Notes: generated by a model not told the origin, from the letters alone. Numbered from the stretch's first letter, positions 9,224 through 18,613 are shown. The stretch is 64,000 nt of DNA from Methylobacterium platani (GCF_001653715.1 NZ_LWHQ01000019.1:1-64000); one strand, 5' to 3'. Numbers and translations are program-made.

Positions 9224-10059
9224 TTCAGATCTTCTAATGTTCTATCGGTGGCGGAGCCGCATGCGGGTCGACATGCAAGCCAGGTTTCCAATCTAGACGG
9301 CGCATGCATGGCAAAAGGCGTACGATGCCATTGAGGGCACGATTGCCTAAGTAGGCGTGCGATCCTCCGATTGGAGCAACCAAAAGGTCCAGAATACGGC
9401 CATAAACCTCTCGGCTTACGAGGCCTTGCTGGCAGTGCTGATACGCTCGGACCGAAACTGTCGTGCTGGGCTTAGAATACCCCAGGACTGACGGGACCGC
9501 GCGGGGGCGTCTCGAGCAGCAGGACGCCTTTCGAACGCGCTGTACGACGCCCCCAGTGTGTCCGGGCTGACTGCCCTCCCCTACACAGGAGCACAGGTCC
9601 AAGGCTGGCGCCCGGAAAGCTGCGCGCAGTGAGAAGAGCATCATCTCCTCGTCTCTCTGCGCGCTCACCATTCAAAGCAGCAGTGAAGCCCCAAAAGGCT
9701 CTGCTGCTATCGTCCACGTCGATCAGCGCAGCAGCTGAAGGATGCCCTGGCTAGCCTAGCTGGCCAGGAACAGCGTCGACCTGTCAGAATTCCCAAGGGC
9801 TTCACGACCGTTGAGCGGGCAGCCAACGTCAAGGCAACGATATCTTTCCGTTAAACGGAAGTGTCTCGGTTTATTATCGGCAATGCCACCAAATCTTACA
9901 TGTCGGCTATGCGCCAGGAACCGACTTTCGCGCCAAGCTCTCAAAGCGCCTGCTCTACACTTGATAGCGGTCCTTGCGAGATCGGCCGTCAAACATGTAT
10001 TCATTTCACGATATAATTGGAATTATTAACGTTGAGCGACATGCCGAAAAATGGCATTA
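9224..10059. other. 836-base gene-free region
   Basis: I see no convincing coding sequence here. Short frames on the minus strand around 9234-10004 have no recognisable family and disturbed codon use. One short stretch (HVRFGGIADNKP) resembles low-information translations of dispersed intergenic DNA that I recall from related genomes. The region carries the second copy of the TTCCGTT-N-AACGGAA palindrome. It may be the scar of a deletion between two catabolic segments. Confidence 0.5.
9847..9861. promoter_or_regulatory. 15-bp palindrome TTCCGTT-N-AACGGAA, second copy
   Basis: The core TTCCGTTAAACGGAA is a perfect inverted repeat and matches the palindrome at 100-114 except for the complementary central base. 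Two copies of a perfect 15-bp palindrome in gene-free DNA suggest binding sites for a common dimeric regulator. Neither adjoins an obvious start codon. Confidence 0.4.
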
Positions 10060-10842
10060 TTAGTCCGCGGACGTGACATTGATATTAAGATCCATTCGAT
10101 CTTCGATTTTTGTCACAGCCGCGTGCAGCGCACCAACATATCGTTCTGCTGCTGTTTGGGGATTTATGGACGTTTTGAAAAATATGATGTTCAAGCTGCC
10201 TACAACTTTTCCCTGAGCGCGGATCGGGAGTGCAATCGCACTAATATTGGTTTCTGTCTCTCCCACCGATGATGCGTAGCCATCGCGCTCGGTCTGCCGG
10301 ATTATATTCTCAATATAAGTTCTGTCTGTTGCCAGGGTGGCGTCGTCATTTTTTGAAGCTGCAGCGATCTCCAACATGTCGCGCCGAAGGTCAGTGTCCG
10401 CAGCTGCGAGAATGGCGCGTCCCAACGAGGTTCGGAGCAATGATCGGCGCCGGCCGATCATGGATCGATGAACGGAAAACGGACTGAAAGGATGTGTGCT
10501 CTCGCGGATCATCACCGACCCTGCGTCGAACACGCCGAAGTCGCTCGGCCAGTTCACCTCCCGAAGCAGATCGAACATCGGCGGTAGGGCCGCCTGACTT
10601 GACGCATCACGGGTCGTTAAACCGTCACTCAACTGGCGGACTTGCGGCGTCGGACTAAATTGGCCGCTGTTCTCGTCGTAGGTCACGAACCCGTCAGCCT
10701 TGAGCGTTTCGAGCAGACGGTACGTGGTCGTGCGATTGAGCCGTGTGCGGCGGGCCAGATCGTGTGCCGAACTCGGTCCTCCGGCATTCAACTCCGCCAG
10801 GAGTGAGAGCCCTCGTGTGAGGGCGCGAACCGGTGGGTGCAT
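10060..10842 (-). CDS. IclR-family transcriptional regulator (MhpR-like)
   Basis: A 260-residue IclR regulator. The N-terminal winged helix-turn-helix is clear (LLAELNAGGPSSAHDLARRTRLNRTTTYRLLETLKADGFV) and is followed by the GAF-like effector domain. The start at MHPPVRALTRGL was chosen because an AGGAGG lies directly upstream; a longer frame up to 10977 would run through the operator. Gene position and family fit an MhpR/PobR-type activator of aromatic catabolism. The palindrome TGTTCA-N5-TGAACA abuts its ribosome site, which suggests autoregulation, and the same site lies about 110 nt before the divergent operon at 10980. Confidence 0.9.
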   Translation of the reverse strand: MHPPVRALTRGLSLLAELNAGGPSSAHDLARRTRLNRTTTYRLLETLKADGFVTYDENSGQFSPTPQVRQLSDGLTTRDASSQAALPPMFDLLREVNWPSDFGVFDAGSVMIRESTHPFSPFSVHRSMIGRRRSLLRTSLGRAILAAADTDLRRDMLEIAAASKNDDATLATDRTYIENIIRQTERDGYASSVGETETNISAIALPIRAQGKVVGSLNIIFFKTSINPQTAAERYVGALHAAVTKIEDRMDLNINVTSAD

Positions 10843-10852
10843 CCTGGCCTCC

Positions 10853-10869
10853 TGTTCATGGGGTGAACA
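10853..10869. promoter_or_regulatory. Candidate IclR operator, copy 1
   Basis: TGTTCA-N5-TGAACA, a perfect inverted repeat that extends to CTGTTCA/TGAACAG at 10852-10870. It lies immediately upstream of the IclR ribosome site and 110 nt before the start codon of the divergent catabolic operon. The same 17-base site occurs at 18597-18613, 109 nt before the exporter gene. Position and repetition support its being the binding site of the adjacent IclR protein; binding itself is inference. Confidence 0.6.
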
Positions 10870-10979
10870 GTTCCTAATCGATGCTGGCATCGGCGAGAAG
10901 GCCCGTCCAAATGTGCCAGGCATCAGCCGCGGGACAGCGGGCCGACAAGTCAAAGATAAATATCTAGGGAGAAACAACG

Positions 10980-12209
10980 ATGCGTGGCCAACGGGCGATG
11001 ACGGCTGCTGCCGCTTTGCTGCTGTCGAGCGCCTTCACATCCGGGCTTCTTGCCCAGAGTGGATCTCAGAAGACCTCCGGCTTGAGCGATGGAAAGGTCA
11101 AGATCGGTGTTCTAACGGACTTGAGCGGCCCCGCATCGACGGCGAATGGCATGGGATCCGTCGTGGCTGCTCAGATGGCGGCGGAGGATTTCGGTGCCGG
11201 TCTGAACGTCGAGGTCGTCTCCGCCGATCACCAGGGCAAGCCCGATGTCGGTTCCGCCGTCGCCGGTCGCTGGTTCGATGTCGACGGCGTCGACGTCGTG
11301 GCGGACATGCAAGGCTCGCCGATCGGGTTCGCCGTGCAAACCGTCGCGCGGCAGAAGAACAGGATCGTGCTTCTGTCGGGGTCCACATCCTCGGACTTCA
11401 CTGGCAAGGCGTGCTCGCCGCTCTCCGTCCAGTGGACCGTCGATACCTTCGGTCTCGCGCAAGGCGCCGCTAAGGCGGTCATCGCCGCGGGCGGCACTAA
11501 GTGGCACTTCCTCACGGTCGATCAGGCTTACGGCCACGCCTTGACACGCGACACGATCGAGCAGGTCAAGAAGAACGGCGGCCAGGTCGTCGGCAATTCA
11601 GTCTTCCCCTCTCGCAACAGCGATTTCGCCGCCGTGCTGCTCACGGCTTCGAGTGCAGGCGCCAACGTGATCGCCATCGCCGCCGCCAGCGGCGACACTG
11701 AGAACGCGATGAAGCAGGCCGACGAGTTCGGCCTGACCAAGTCGGCCAAGATCGTGCCGCTGCAATCTGTGCTCACCGACATCAAGGCGATCGGATTGCC
11801 GATTGCCCAGGGGGCGTACGAGGTCGCTCCCTTCTATTGGGATCGCACCCCCGAAACCCGCGCCTTCGCTGAACGCTTCCTGAAGCGCGCCAAGATCATG
11901 CCGACCGGGTTCCACGCCGGCGTCTATTCCTCGGTCGCCCACTACCTCAAGGCCGTAAAGGCGGCGGGGACCGACGAGGCCTCCGCCGTTATGACGGAAA
12001 TGGAGAAGCAGCGCGTACACGACTTCTTCGCCGAGGATGGCTACATCCGCGCCGACCGCAAGATGGTCCACGATATGTACCTTCTGCAGGTCAAGAAGCC
12101 GGGCGAGGCAAAAGGTCCCTGGGACCTCTACAACGTCCTACAGACCCTCCCCGGCGACACGGTGTCGAGGCCCTTGGCCGACAGCGAGTGCTCTCTCGTC
12201 AAGAAATAG
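10980..12209 (+). CDS. HAAT-family ABC transporter substrate-binding protein
   Basis: Periplasmic binding protein of the LivK-like family, 409 residues, with a signal peptide cleaved near SGLLAQ and mature sequence starting KVKIGVLTDLSGPAST. It leads the ring-cleavage operon and has no permease or ATPase genes beside it, so it may deliver ligand to the complete importer at 3745-7146. Homologous lone binding proteins are common at the head of aromatic operons and often bind the pathway substrate. The candidate IclR operator is 110 nt upstream, so it is probably induced together with the catabolic genes. Confidence 0.9.
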   Translation: MRGQRAMTAAAALLLSSAFTSGLLAQSGSQKTSGLSDGKVKIGVLTDLSGPASTANGMGSVVAAQMAAEDFGAGLNVEVVSADHQGKPDVGSAVAGRWFDVDGVDVVADMQGSPIGFAVQTVARQKNRIVLLSGSTSSDFTGKACSPLSVQWTVDTFGLAQGAAKAVIAAGGTKWHFLTVDQAYGHALTRDTIEQVKKNGGQVVGNSVFPSRNSDFAAVLLTASSAGANVIAIAAASGDTENAMKQADEFGLTKSAKIVPLQSVLTDIKAIGLPIAQGAYEVAPFYWDRTPETRAFAERFLKRAKIMPTGFHAGVYSSVAHYLKAVKAAGTDEASAVMTEMEKQRVHDFFAEDGYIRADRKMVHDMYLLQVKKPGEAKGPWDLYNVLQTLPGDTVSRPLADSECSLVKK

Positions 12210-12277
12210 TCTCAGCGTCGATCGCCCCAGACCCAGCCTCGTTACTGTCCACTAATGACGATCTACGGAGAACTACG

Positions 12278-13231
12278 ATGTCGTTTGCCGTCGTCTGCGC
12301 ATCCCATACGCCGCTGATGAACCGCGGTCCCGCCAGTAACGAGACGGAGGCCCGCGTAAAGGCGGCCTTCGAGGAGTTGGGCGCCTGGGTTCGCGCCTTC
12401 AAGCCGGATCTTATCGTCCAGTTCGCCCCGGACCATTTCAACGGGTTCTTCTACGATCTCATGCCGGCGTTCTGCGTCGGTGCCGGGGCCGTTTCGCTCG
12501 GCGACTGGGGCGGCGGCACCGGTCCGCTCCCGGTTCCCGAAGACATCGCCCTCGACCTCATCGATCACGTTAGGGCTGAGGATTTCGACGTCGCGGTGTC
12601 CTTCCGCATGCCGGTCGATCACGGCTTCGTGCAGATCTGGGAGGCAATGTTCGACGACTTCAAGTCGATCCCGCTGGTGCCGATCTTCGTAAACGGGGCG
12701 GCCCCCCCGCTGCCGACCTATCGCCGCTGCCGGCTGCTCGGGGAGTCTGTCGGCCGCTTCGCCCGAAAGACCGGCAAGCGGGTGCTCTTTGCGGCGTCCG
12801 GCGGCCTCTCGCACGATCCGCCGCTGCCGAACATCCGTACGGCCCCACCGGAGGTCCGCGAGCGCCTCATCGACGGCCGGAACCCCACCCCGGAGGCGCA
12901 GCACGCCCGTGAGGCACGCGTGCTCGAAGCGGGCGTTCTCGCCCACAAGGGCGAGGGACCCTGCCAGCCGCTCAACCCGGACTGGGACGCGGATTTCATG
13001 CAGATCCTGCGGTCGGGCGACTTCACCCGAGCCGACGCGCTCGACACCACGCAGGTGCGCGAGGCGGCCGGGCGCGGCGCCAACGAGGTCCTCTCGTGGA
13101 TCGCGGCCTTCGGGGCCCTGTCCGTCGCCGGTCCCTACAGGGTCAAGCAGGACTTCTACGAAGCCATTCCCGGCTGGATCGCCGGCATGGCGATGATCGC
13201 GGCGCGCCAGGCCGACGACGCCCGACCGTAA
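12278..13231 (+). CDS. mhpB: Extradiol ring-cleavage dioxygenase, MhpB-like
   Basis: A 317-residue class III (LigB-superfamily) extradiol dioxygenase close in length to E. coli MhpB, which cleaves 2,3-dihydroxyphenylpropionate using Fe2+ and O2. From the ATG at 12278 (ACGGAG upstream) the two catalytic histidines fall at H115 (PVDHGF) and H179 (GGLSHDP), the same numbering I recall for E. coli MhpB. It opens the catechol ring made by the next gene's product. Neighbouring MhpC- and MhpD-like genes support the assignment. The true catechol substrate may differ, because the hydroxylase next door is TfdB-like rather than MhpA-like. Confidence 0.92.
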   Translation: MSFAVVCASHTPLMNRGPASNETEARVKAAFEELGAWVRAFKPDLIVQFAPDHFNGFFYDLMPAFCVGAGAVSLGDWGGGTGPLPVPEDIALDLIDHVRAEDFDVAVSFRMPVDHGFVQIWEAMFDDFKSIPLVPIFVNGAAPPLPTYRRCRLLGESVGRFARKTGKRVLFAASGGLSHDPPLPNIRTAPPEVRERLIDGRNPTPEAQHAREARVLEAGVLAHKGEGPCQPLNPDWDADFMQILRSGDFTRADALDTTQVREAAGRGANEVLSWIAAFGALSVAGPYRVKQDFYEAIPGWIAGMAMIAARQADDARP

Positions 13232-13268
13232 CCGACCGTCGCAACCAGAAAAAAACGGGAGGAGGTCC

Positions 13269-15101
13269 ATGAGCGACCCGAGCACATTCGACACGGATGT
13301 CCTGATCGTCGGGTCGGGACCGACCGGGGCCACCGCGGCCCTCGCGCTCGCCACCTACGGCGTGCGGGCGCACGTGATCTCGCGGTGGAACTGGCTCGCC
13401 GACAGCCCGCGCGCCCACATCACCAACCAGCGCACGAACGAGGTGTTTCGCGATCTCGGGCTCGGCGAGGAGATTGAGCGCTACGCCAGTCCCTGGGACG
13501 TGATGGGGGACACCACCTTCACGACCAGCCTCGCCGGACAGGAACTCGTCCGCCTGCGGACCTGGGGCACCGGCGACGACCGCAAGGGCGACTACATCAA
13601 GGCGAGCCCCTGCGGCATGGTCGACATCGTCCAGCCGCTGCTGGAGCCGATCCTGTTCCGCACCGCCACCGAGCGGGGGGCGAGTTTCGCCTTCAACACC
13701 GAGTACCTGCGCCACGAGCAGGACGCCCAAGGCGTGACGGTGTTCCTGCGCGAGCGTCTCACGGGGCGCGAGTATACGATGCGCGCCCGTTACCTCATCG
13801 CCGCCGACGGTGCCCGCTCGGTGATCGTCGACGAATTGAAGCTGCCGGTCGAAGGCCAGATGGCGCGGGCCGGCACCGTCTACACCATCTTCAACGCGGA
13901 CCTGACCCGCTACAGCCAGCACCGGCCGAGCATCCTCAACTGGATCGTCACGCCCGACGCGAGCTTCGGCGAGATCGGCATGGGGCTGCTGCGCGCCGTC
14001 AGGCCGTGGACGCAGTGGATCGCCGGCTGGGGCTTCGACATCAACAAGGGCGAGCCCGACCTGAGCGAGGCGACGGTCCGCCAAAAGATCGGTGTCCTGA
14101 TCGGCGATCCGAACGTCGAGATCGACATCGTCAAGACCTCGATCTGGTACGTCAACCAGGCCTACGCGACACGCTACTCGGAAGGACGGGTGTTCTGCGG
14201 CGGCGACGCCGTCCACCGGCACCCGCCGTCGAGCGGGCTCGGCATGAATACCTGCGTGCAGGACGCGTTCAACCTCGCCTGGAAGCTCGCCTACGTCGTC
14301 AAGGGCTTTGCCGGAGACAAGCTGCTCGACAGCTACAGCGAGGAGCGGGCCCCGGTCGGCAAGCAGATCGTGCTGAGGGCGAACCAGTCCCGTCTGGATT
14401 ACGCCCCGCTCAACGCCTGCTTCCGCGTGCCGGGTGCCGAGAACCCGGTGGCGGCCGGCATCGCGCGCTTCCGTGATCCCGGACCCGACGGAGTGGCGGC
14501 CCGCCGCGCCGTGCAGGATGCGCTCGACCTCAAGAACACCGAGTTCAACGCCCAGGGCGTCGAGATGAACCAGCGCTACGTCTCGGATGCCGTTTTGGCC
14601 GATCCGGCGCTCGGACCAGAGGAATGGGCGCGCGATCCTCAGCTCTACCTCCAGGCCACCACCCGTCCCGGCGCCAAGATCCCCCATGCCTGGCTCGTCG
14701 GCCGGGATGGGCGGCGGGTCTCAACCCTCGATCTCACCGGCCGCGGCGCCTTCACGCTGGTGACGGGGCTCGCCGGACAGGCCTGGGCCGAGGCCGCCCG
14801 GGGGCTTGGTCTGCCGTACCTGCGCGTCGTCGTGGTCGGTACGCCCGACGCTCAGGACCTCTACTGCGCCTGGCAGAAAGTTCGCGAGATCGAGGAAGCG
14901 GGTGCCCTGCTGGTCCGCCCGGACGGCCACGTCGCCTGGCGCCACGAAGCGGCGGTGGCCGACGCGGCGACCGCCCGGGCGATGCTGACCGAGGCTCTCG
15001 GCGCGGTGCTCGACCGCCCGCTGCCCTCCGGCACGCCTCAATCCGCCGGGCTGCACGACCACCCCGCCCCCGCCGGCAAGACCCCCGCCTTCGTCGTCTG
15101 A
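13269..15101 (+). CDS. FAD-dependent phenol/chlorophenol-type hydroxylase (TfdB-like)
   Basis: A 610-residue class A flavoprotein aromatic hydroxylase. The FAD motif is VLIVGSGPTGATAA near residues 11-24, the TfdB hallmark PRAHITNQRTNEVFRDLG follows near 50, and the second FAD motif GRVFCGGDAVHRHPPSSGLGMN is near 310-330. A C-terminal thioredoxin-like domain fills residues about 460-600. Several stretches match my recollection of 2,4-dichlorophenol 6-monooxygenase better than MhpA. It should convert a substituted phenol to a catechol with NAD(P)H and O2. GGAGG precedes the ATG. It sits directly after the dioxygenase that would use its product. Confidence 0.9.
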   Translation: MSDPSTFDTDVLIVGSGPTGATAALALATYGVRAHVISRWNWLADSPRAHITNQRTNEVFRDLGLGEEIERYASPWDVMGDTTFTTSLAGQELVRLRTWGTGDDRKGDYIKASPCGMVDIVQPLLEPILFRTATERGASFAFNTEYLRHEQDAQGVTVFLRERLTGREYTMRARYLIAADGARSVIVDELKLPVEGQMARAGTVYTIFNADLTRYSQHRPSILNWIVTPDASFGEIGMGLLRAVRPWTQWIAGWGFDINKGEPDLSEATVRQKIGVLIGDPNVEIDIVKTSIWYVNQAYATRYSEGRVFCGGDAVHRHPPSSGLGMNTCVQDAFNLAWKLAYVVKGFAGDKLLDSYSEERAPVGKQIVLRANQSRLDYAPLNACFRVPGAENPVAAGIARFRDPGPDGVAARRAVQDALDLKNTEFNAQGVEMNQRYVSDAVLADPALGPEEWARDPQLYLQATTRPGAKIPHAWLVGRDGRRVSTLDLTGRGAFTLVTGLAGQAWAEAARGLGLPYLRVVVVGTPDAQDLYCAWQKVREIEEAGALLVRPDGHVAWRHEAAVADAATARAMLTEALGAVLDRPLPSGTPQSAGLHDHPAPAGKTPAFVV

Positions 15102-15149
15102 ACGCGGCCCGCCTCTGGGTCGCAACGTTCCACCAACCGAGGTTCTCCC

Positions 15150-16028
15150 ATGTCCGACGACCGTCCCGCGAACTTCTCCAGCGTCTGGTCCGACCTGCGC
15201 AATGTCAGCTTCAGCCAGGGCTTCCTGGATGCCGGCGGCATCCGCACCCGGTACATGCAGTCGGGCGACCCCTCGAAGCCGCTGGTGCTGGCGCTCCACG
15301 GCGTCGGCGGCCACGCGGAGGCCTATTCGCGCAACTTCGGGCCGCACGGCGAGCATTTCTGGTTCGTCGCCATCGACATGCTCGGCCACGGCTGGACCGA
15401 CCAGCCGCCGATCGATTACCAGGTCAAGGACTACGCCGAGCACGTCCTCGCCGTCCTGAAGGCGCTCGGCCGCGACAAGGCCATGCTGACGGGCGAGTCC
15501 CTCGGCGGTTGGGTCGCGACCTATCTGGCCGTGCACCACCCCGACAGCGTCGAGAAGCTCGTCCTCAACACCGCCGGCGGTTGGACTGCCCATCCGGAGG
15601 TGATGGAGCGGCTGAAGCGCCTCTCGAACGAGGCCGCCAGCGACCCGACCTGGGCGCGGATCAAGACCCGCCTCGAATTCCTGATGTGCGACAAGTCGAT
15701 GGTGTCGGACGACCTCATCGAGACCCGGCGGGCGATCTACGCGCAGCCCGGCTTCTCCGACACCATGCGGCGGATCATGTGCCTCCAGGAGATGGAGATC
15801 CGCCGCCCGAACATGATCACCGAGGCTCAGTACCGCTCGATCGAGGCGCCGACCCTCGTGGTCTGGACCTCGCACGATCCGACCGCGACGCCGGCCGAGG
15901 GCAAGCAGATCTCGGAGATGATCCCGGGCGCTCAATACGTGGTCATGAACGAGTGCGGGCACTGGCCGCAATTCGAGGATGCCGAGCTGTTTAACCGGCT
16001 CCACATCGACTTCCTGCTCGGCAAGTGA
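15150..16028 (+). CDS. mhpC: Meta-cleavage product hydrolase (MhpC-like alpha/beta hydrolase)
   Basis: A 292-residue alpha/beta hydrolase. The nucleophile elbow is GESLGG with Ser117, the oxyanion region is [11 protein letters not shown] near residue 50, and the catalytic His lies in [11 protein letters not shown] near residue 271; the acid is probably the Asp in TSHDPTA near 243. This is the full triad of C-C bond hydrolases that split 2-hydroxy-6-oxo-dienoates. The stop is 10 bases before the hydratase start. It should release the side-chain acid and a 2-hydroxypentadienoate. Family and context are strong; the specific side chain is unknown. Confidence 0.9.
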   Translation: MSDDRPANFSSVWSDLRNVSFSQGFLDAGGIRTRYMQSGDPSKPLVLALHGVGGHAEAYSRNFGPHGEHFWFVAIDMLGHGWTDQPPIDYQVKDYAEHVLAVLKALGRDKAMLTGESLGGWVATYLAVHHPDSVEKLVLNTAGGWTAHPEVMERLKRLSNEAASDPTWARIKTRLEFLMCDKSMVSDDLIETRRAIYAQPGFSDTMRRIMCLQEMEIRRPNMITEAQYRSIEAPTLVVWTSHDPTATPAEGKQISEMIPGAQYVVMNECGHWPQFEDAELFNRLHIDFLLGK

Positions 16029-16038
16029 GGGAAGCGTC

Positions 16039-16824
16039 ATGACGAATGCGATTGCGGTCGAGCTCGCCTCGGCGATCCGCGGCGCCTATGCGGGCGACTT
16101 CATCCGGCCGCTCCGGGACCGGCTGCCCGAGAATGACGTCGATGCGGCCTACGCGGTGCAGGAGGAGAACACCCGGCATTGGGTGGCGCAGGGGCGGCGG
16201 ATCGTCGGCTGCAAGATCGGCCTGACCTCGCCGGCCGTCCAGAAGCAGCTCGGCGTCGACCGTCCGGACTTCGGCGTTCTCTTCGCCGACATGGCCGTCG
16301 GCGAAGGCGAGCCGATCGCGCTCACCCGGCTTCAGCAGCCGAAAATCGAGGCCGAGATCGCCCTGGTCCTCGGGCGCGATCTCGACATCGAGCGCCCGAC
16401 CGTCACCGACATCATCCGTGCCGTCGACTACGTCGTCCCGGCGCTGGAGATCGTCGGCAGCCGGATCGCGAACTGGGACATCCGCATCGTCGACACCGTC
16501 GCCGACAATGCGTCCTCCGGCCTCTACGTGCTCGGCGGCCCGGCCCGTCGCCTGGATGGCATCGACCTGCGCGGGGCGGCGATGTCGATGAAGCGGGGGA
16601 GCGAGATGGTCTCGCAAGGCAGCGGCGCCGCCTGCCTCGGCCATCCGTTCAATGCGGCGGTCTGGCTCGCCGGGGAGGTGGCGCGGCGCGGACGTCCCCT
16701 GCGGGCTGGCGATACCGTGCTGACCGGCGCCCTCGGACCGATGGTGCCCGTCTCGCCCGGGGACGCGTTCGAGGCGACCATCGAAGGCCTTGGAAGCGTC
16801 AGCGCATCGTTCGCGGCCGCCTGA
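16039..16824 (+). CDS. mhpD: 2-keto-4-pentenoate hydratase (MhpD-like)
   Basis: A 261-residue hydratase of the MhpD/FAH-like fold, near the usual length. Typical stretches are [22 protein letters not shown], the metal-site region [14 protein letters not shown], and the C-terminal [19 protein letters not shown]. It adds water to 2-hydroxypentadienoate to give 4-hydroxy-2-oxovalerate. The ATG at 16039 was preferred over an earlier in-frame codon because it follows the hydrolase stop with GAGGGAAG in front. The aldolase and acetaldehyde dehydrogenase that normally follow (MhpE, MhpF) are absent from the window. Confidence 0.92.
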   Translation: MTNAIAVELASAIRGAYAGDFIRPLRDRLPENDVDAAYAVQEENTRHWVAQGRRIVGCKIGLTSPAVQKQLGVDRPDFGVLFADMAVGEGEPIALTRLQQPKIEAEIALVLGRDLDIERPTVTDIIRAVDYVVPALEIVGSRIANWDIRIVDTVADNASSGLYVLGGPARRLDGIDLRGAAMSMKRGSEMVSQGSGAACLGHPFNAAVWLAGEVARRGRPLRAGDTVLTGALGPMVPVSPGDAFEATIEGLGSVSASFAAA

Positions 16825-16922
16825 ACGACCCAGATACCGCCACGTCCAGCGATGCGAGGCTCGGGGCCGCCCGTGGGCGCGCCTGGCCGACGCATCGCTC
16901 ACTCTGATCGGATCATCACGCC

Positions 16923-17783
16923 ATGAAGCTGTTGCGCTACGGCCGAGCGGGCCAGGAGAAGCCCGGCCTGCTCGATGCCGAGGGCCGCATTCGCGACCTC
17001 TCCGGCCACCTCGCCGATCTCGGCCCTGACGCCCTCGGTCCCGAGGCCCTGTCGCGCCTGAAGGCGATCGACATCGCCAGCCTGTCGGTCGTGGACGGCA
17101 CACCCCGCCTCGGGACGCCGGTGGCGAACGTGGCCAAGTTCATCGCCATCGGCCTCAACTTCGCCGACCACGCCGCCGAGTCGAACCTGCCGATCCCGAA
17201 GGAGCCGATCGTCTTCATGAAGGCGATCACCTCGCTGTCAGGCCCGAACGATGCGGTGATGCTGCCCAAGGACTCGGTGAAGGGCGACTGGGAGGTCGAG
17301 CTCGGCATCGTCATCGGCACACGCGCTTCGTACGTTGAGGAGGCGCAGGCGCTCGACCACGTCGCCGGCTACTGCCTCGTCAACGACGTCTCGGAGCGCG
17401 AGTACCAGATCGAGCGCGGGGGCACCTGGGACAAGGGCAAGGGCTGCGACACCTTCGGTCCCGTCGGCCCCTGGCTCGTCACCTCCGACGAGGTCGGCGA
17501 CCCGCAGAGCCTCGACATGTGGCTCGACCTCAACGGCCGGCGCATGCAGACCGGCAACACCCGGACGATGATCTTCACCTGCGCGCAGATCGTCGCCTAC
17601 GTCAGCCGCTTCATGACCCTGATGCCCGGCGACATCATCACCACCGGAACGCCGCCGGGCGTCGGCATGGGGATGAAGCCCGAACCAGTCTTCCTGAAGG
17701 CCGGCGACGTGATGACGCTCGGCATCGAGAAGCTCGGAGAGCAGCGCCAGGATGTGACCGCTTGGCAGCGTCGAGAGGCGTGA
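16923..17783 (+). CDS. Fumarylacetoacetate hydrolase family protein
   Basis: A 286-residue FAH-family enzyme with the usual N-terminal cap (about 1-70) and C-terminal catalytic domain. Typical stretches are KFIAIGLNFADHAAES, metal-site DWEVELGIVIG near residue 124, and MPGDIITTGTPPGVGMG near 238. Members hydrolyse or decarboxylate acylpyruvates or hydrate related oxo-dienoates. In this operon it could process the ring-cleavage product or replace the missing aldolase step. It ends 4 bases before the SDR gene. The exact reaction is not readable from the sequence. Confidence 0.88.
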   Translation: MKLLRYGRAGQEKPGLLDAEGRIRDLSGHLADLGPDALGPEALSRLKAIDIASLSVVDGTPRLGTPVANVAKFIAIGLNFADHAAESNLPIPKEPIVFMKAITSLSGPNDAVMLPKDSVKGDWEVELGIVIGTRASYVEEAQALDHVAGYCLVNDVSEREYQIERGGTWDKGKGCDTFGPVGPWLVTSDEVGDPQSLDMWLDLNGRRMQTGNTRTMIFTCAQIVAYVSRFMTLMPGDIITTGTPPGVGMGMKPEPVFLKAGDVMTLGIEKLGEQRQDVTAWQRREA

Positions 17784-17787
17784 GGCC

Positions 17788-18549
17788 ATGACTATCCCAA
17801 ACCCCTTCCCGAACCGCTTCGAGGGTCGCACGGCTCTCGTCACCGGCGGCGCCTCCGGCATCGGCCTGTCGGTCGCCGCGCGCCTGAAGGCTGAGGGCGC
17901 GACGGTCGCGCTCTGGGACCTCAAGCAGGAGGCCTTGGCGAAAGCCAAGGCCGCGACCGGCGCAACGGATGCCCGGGCGCTCGACATCGCGGATGCCGCT
18001 GCGGTCGAGGCCGCGATGCGTGAGACTTTGGCGGCGCTCGGCGGCCGGCTCGACGTACTGGTGTGCAGCGCCGGCATCACCGGGCCGAACACGACGGTGC
18101 GCGACTACCCCGTCGACGCCTGGCAGCGGGTGATCGACGTCAACCTCAACGGCCTGTTCTACTGCAACCGCGCCGCGGTGCCGGCGATGGAGGCGGGCGG
18201 CTACGGCCGCATCGTCAACGTCGCGTCGATCGCCGGTAAGGAGGGCAACCCCAACGCCTCGGCCTACTCGGCGTCCAAGGCCGGGGTGATCGGGCTGACG
18301 AAGTCGCTCGGCAAGGAGCTGGCCAAGAGCGAGATCCGGGTGAACTGCATCACTCCGGCGGCGGTGCGTACCGCGATCTTCGCCCAGATGACGCAAGCCC
18401 ACATCGACTTCATGCTCTCGAAGATCCCGATCGGCCGCTTCGGCGCTATCGACGAGGTAACGTCGCTGATCTGCTTCCTGGCGAGCGAGGAGGCGTCGTT
18501 CTCGACCGGCGCGGTGTTCGACGTGTCGGGGGGACGGGCGACGTACTGA
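17788..18549 (+). CDS. Short-chain dehydrogenase/reductase
   Basis: A 253-residue classical SDR. The cofactor motif is TGGASGIG at 19-26, with NLNG near 119, catalytic Ser147, Tyr160 and Lys164 (YSASK). An Asp at about residue 44 (LWDLK) suggests NAD+ preference. It is the last gene of the ring-cleavage operon and probably oxidises or reduces a hydroxylated intermediate such as a side-chain alcohol or a cis-diol. The candidate IclR site follows 47 bases after its stop. Confidence 0.9.
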   Translation: MTIPNPFPNRFEGRTALVTGGASGIGLSVAARLKAEGATVALWDLKQEALAKAKAATGATDARALDIADAAAVEAAMRETLAALGGRLDVLVCSAGITGPNTTVRDYPVDAWQRVIDVNLNGLFYCNRAAVPAMEAGGYGRIVNVASIAGKEGNPNASAYSASKAGVIGLTKSLGKELAKSEIRVNCITPAAVRTAIFAQMTQAHIDFMLSKIPIGRFGAIDEVTSLICFLASEEASFSTGAVFDVSGGRATY

Positions 18550-18596
18550 AGGCGGGCGGCTTGAACCCGTGCGCCCCTTTCAGCGACCTCCCTCTT

Positions 18597-18613
18597 TGTT
18601 CACGCAGTGAACA
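18597..18613. promoter_or_regulatory. Candidate IclR operator, copy 2
   Basis: TGTTCA-N5-TGAACA, with the same arms and spacer length as the site at 10853-10869. It lies 109 nt upstream of the exporter start codon, nearly the same spacing as copy 1 to the catabolic operon. It therefore probably brings the second transcription unit under the same IclR regulator. Confidence 0.6.

Noticed and set aside
9234..9671. 145-codon minus-strand frame after the monooxygenase
   Set aside because: No domain, poor codon pattern and no ribosome site; treated as non-coding.
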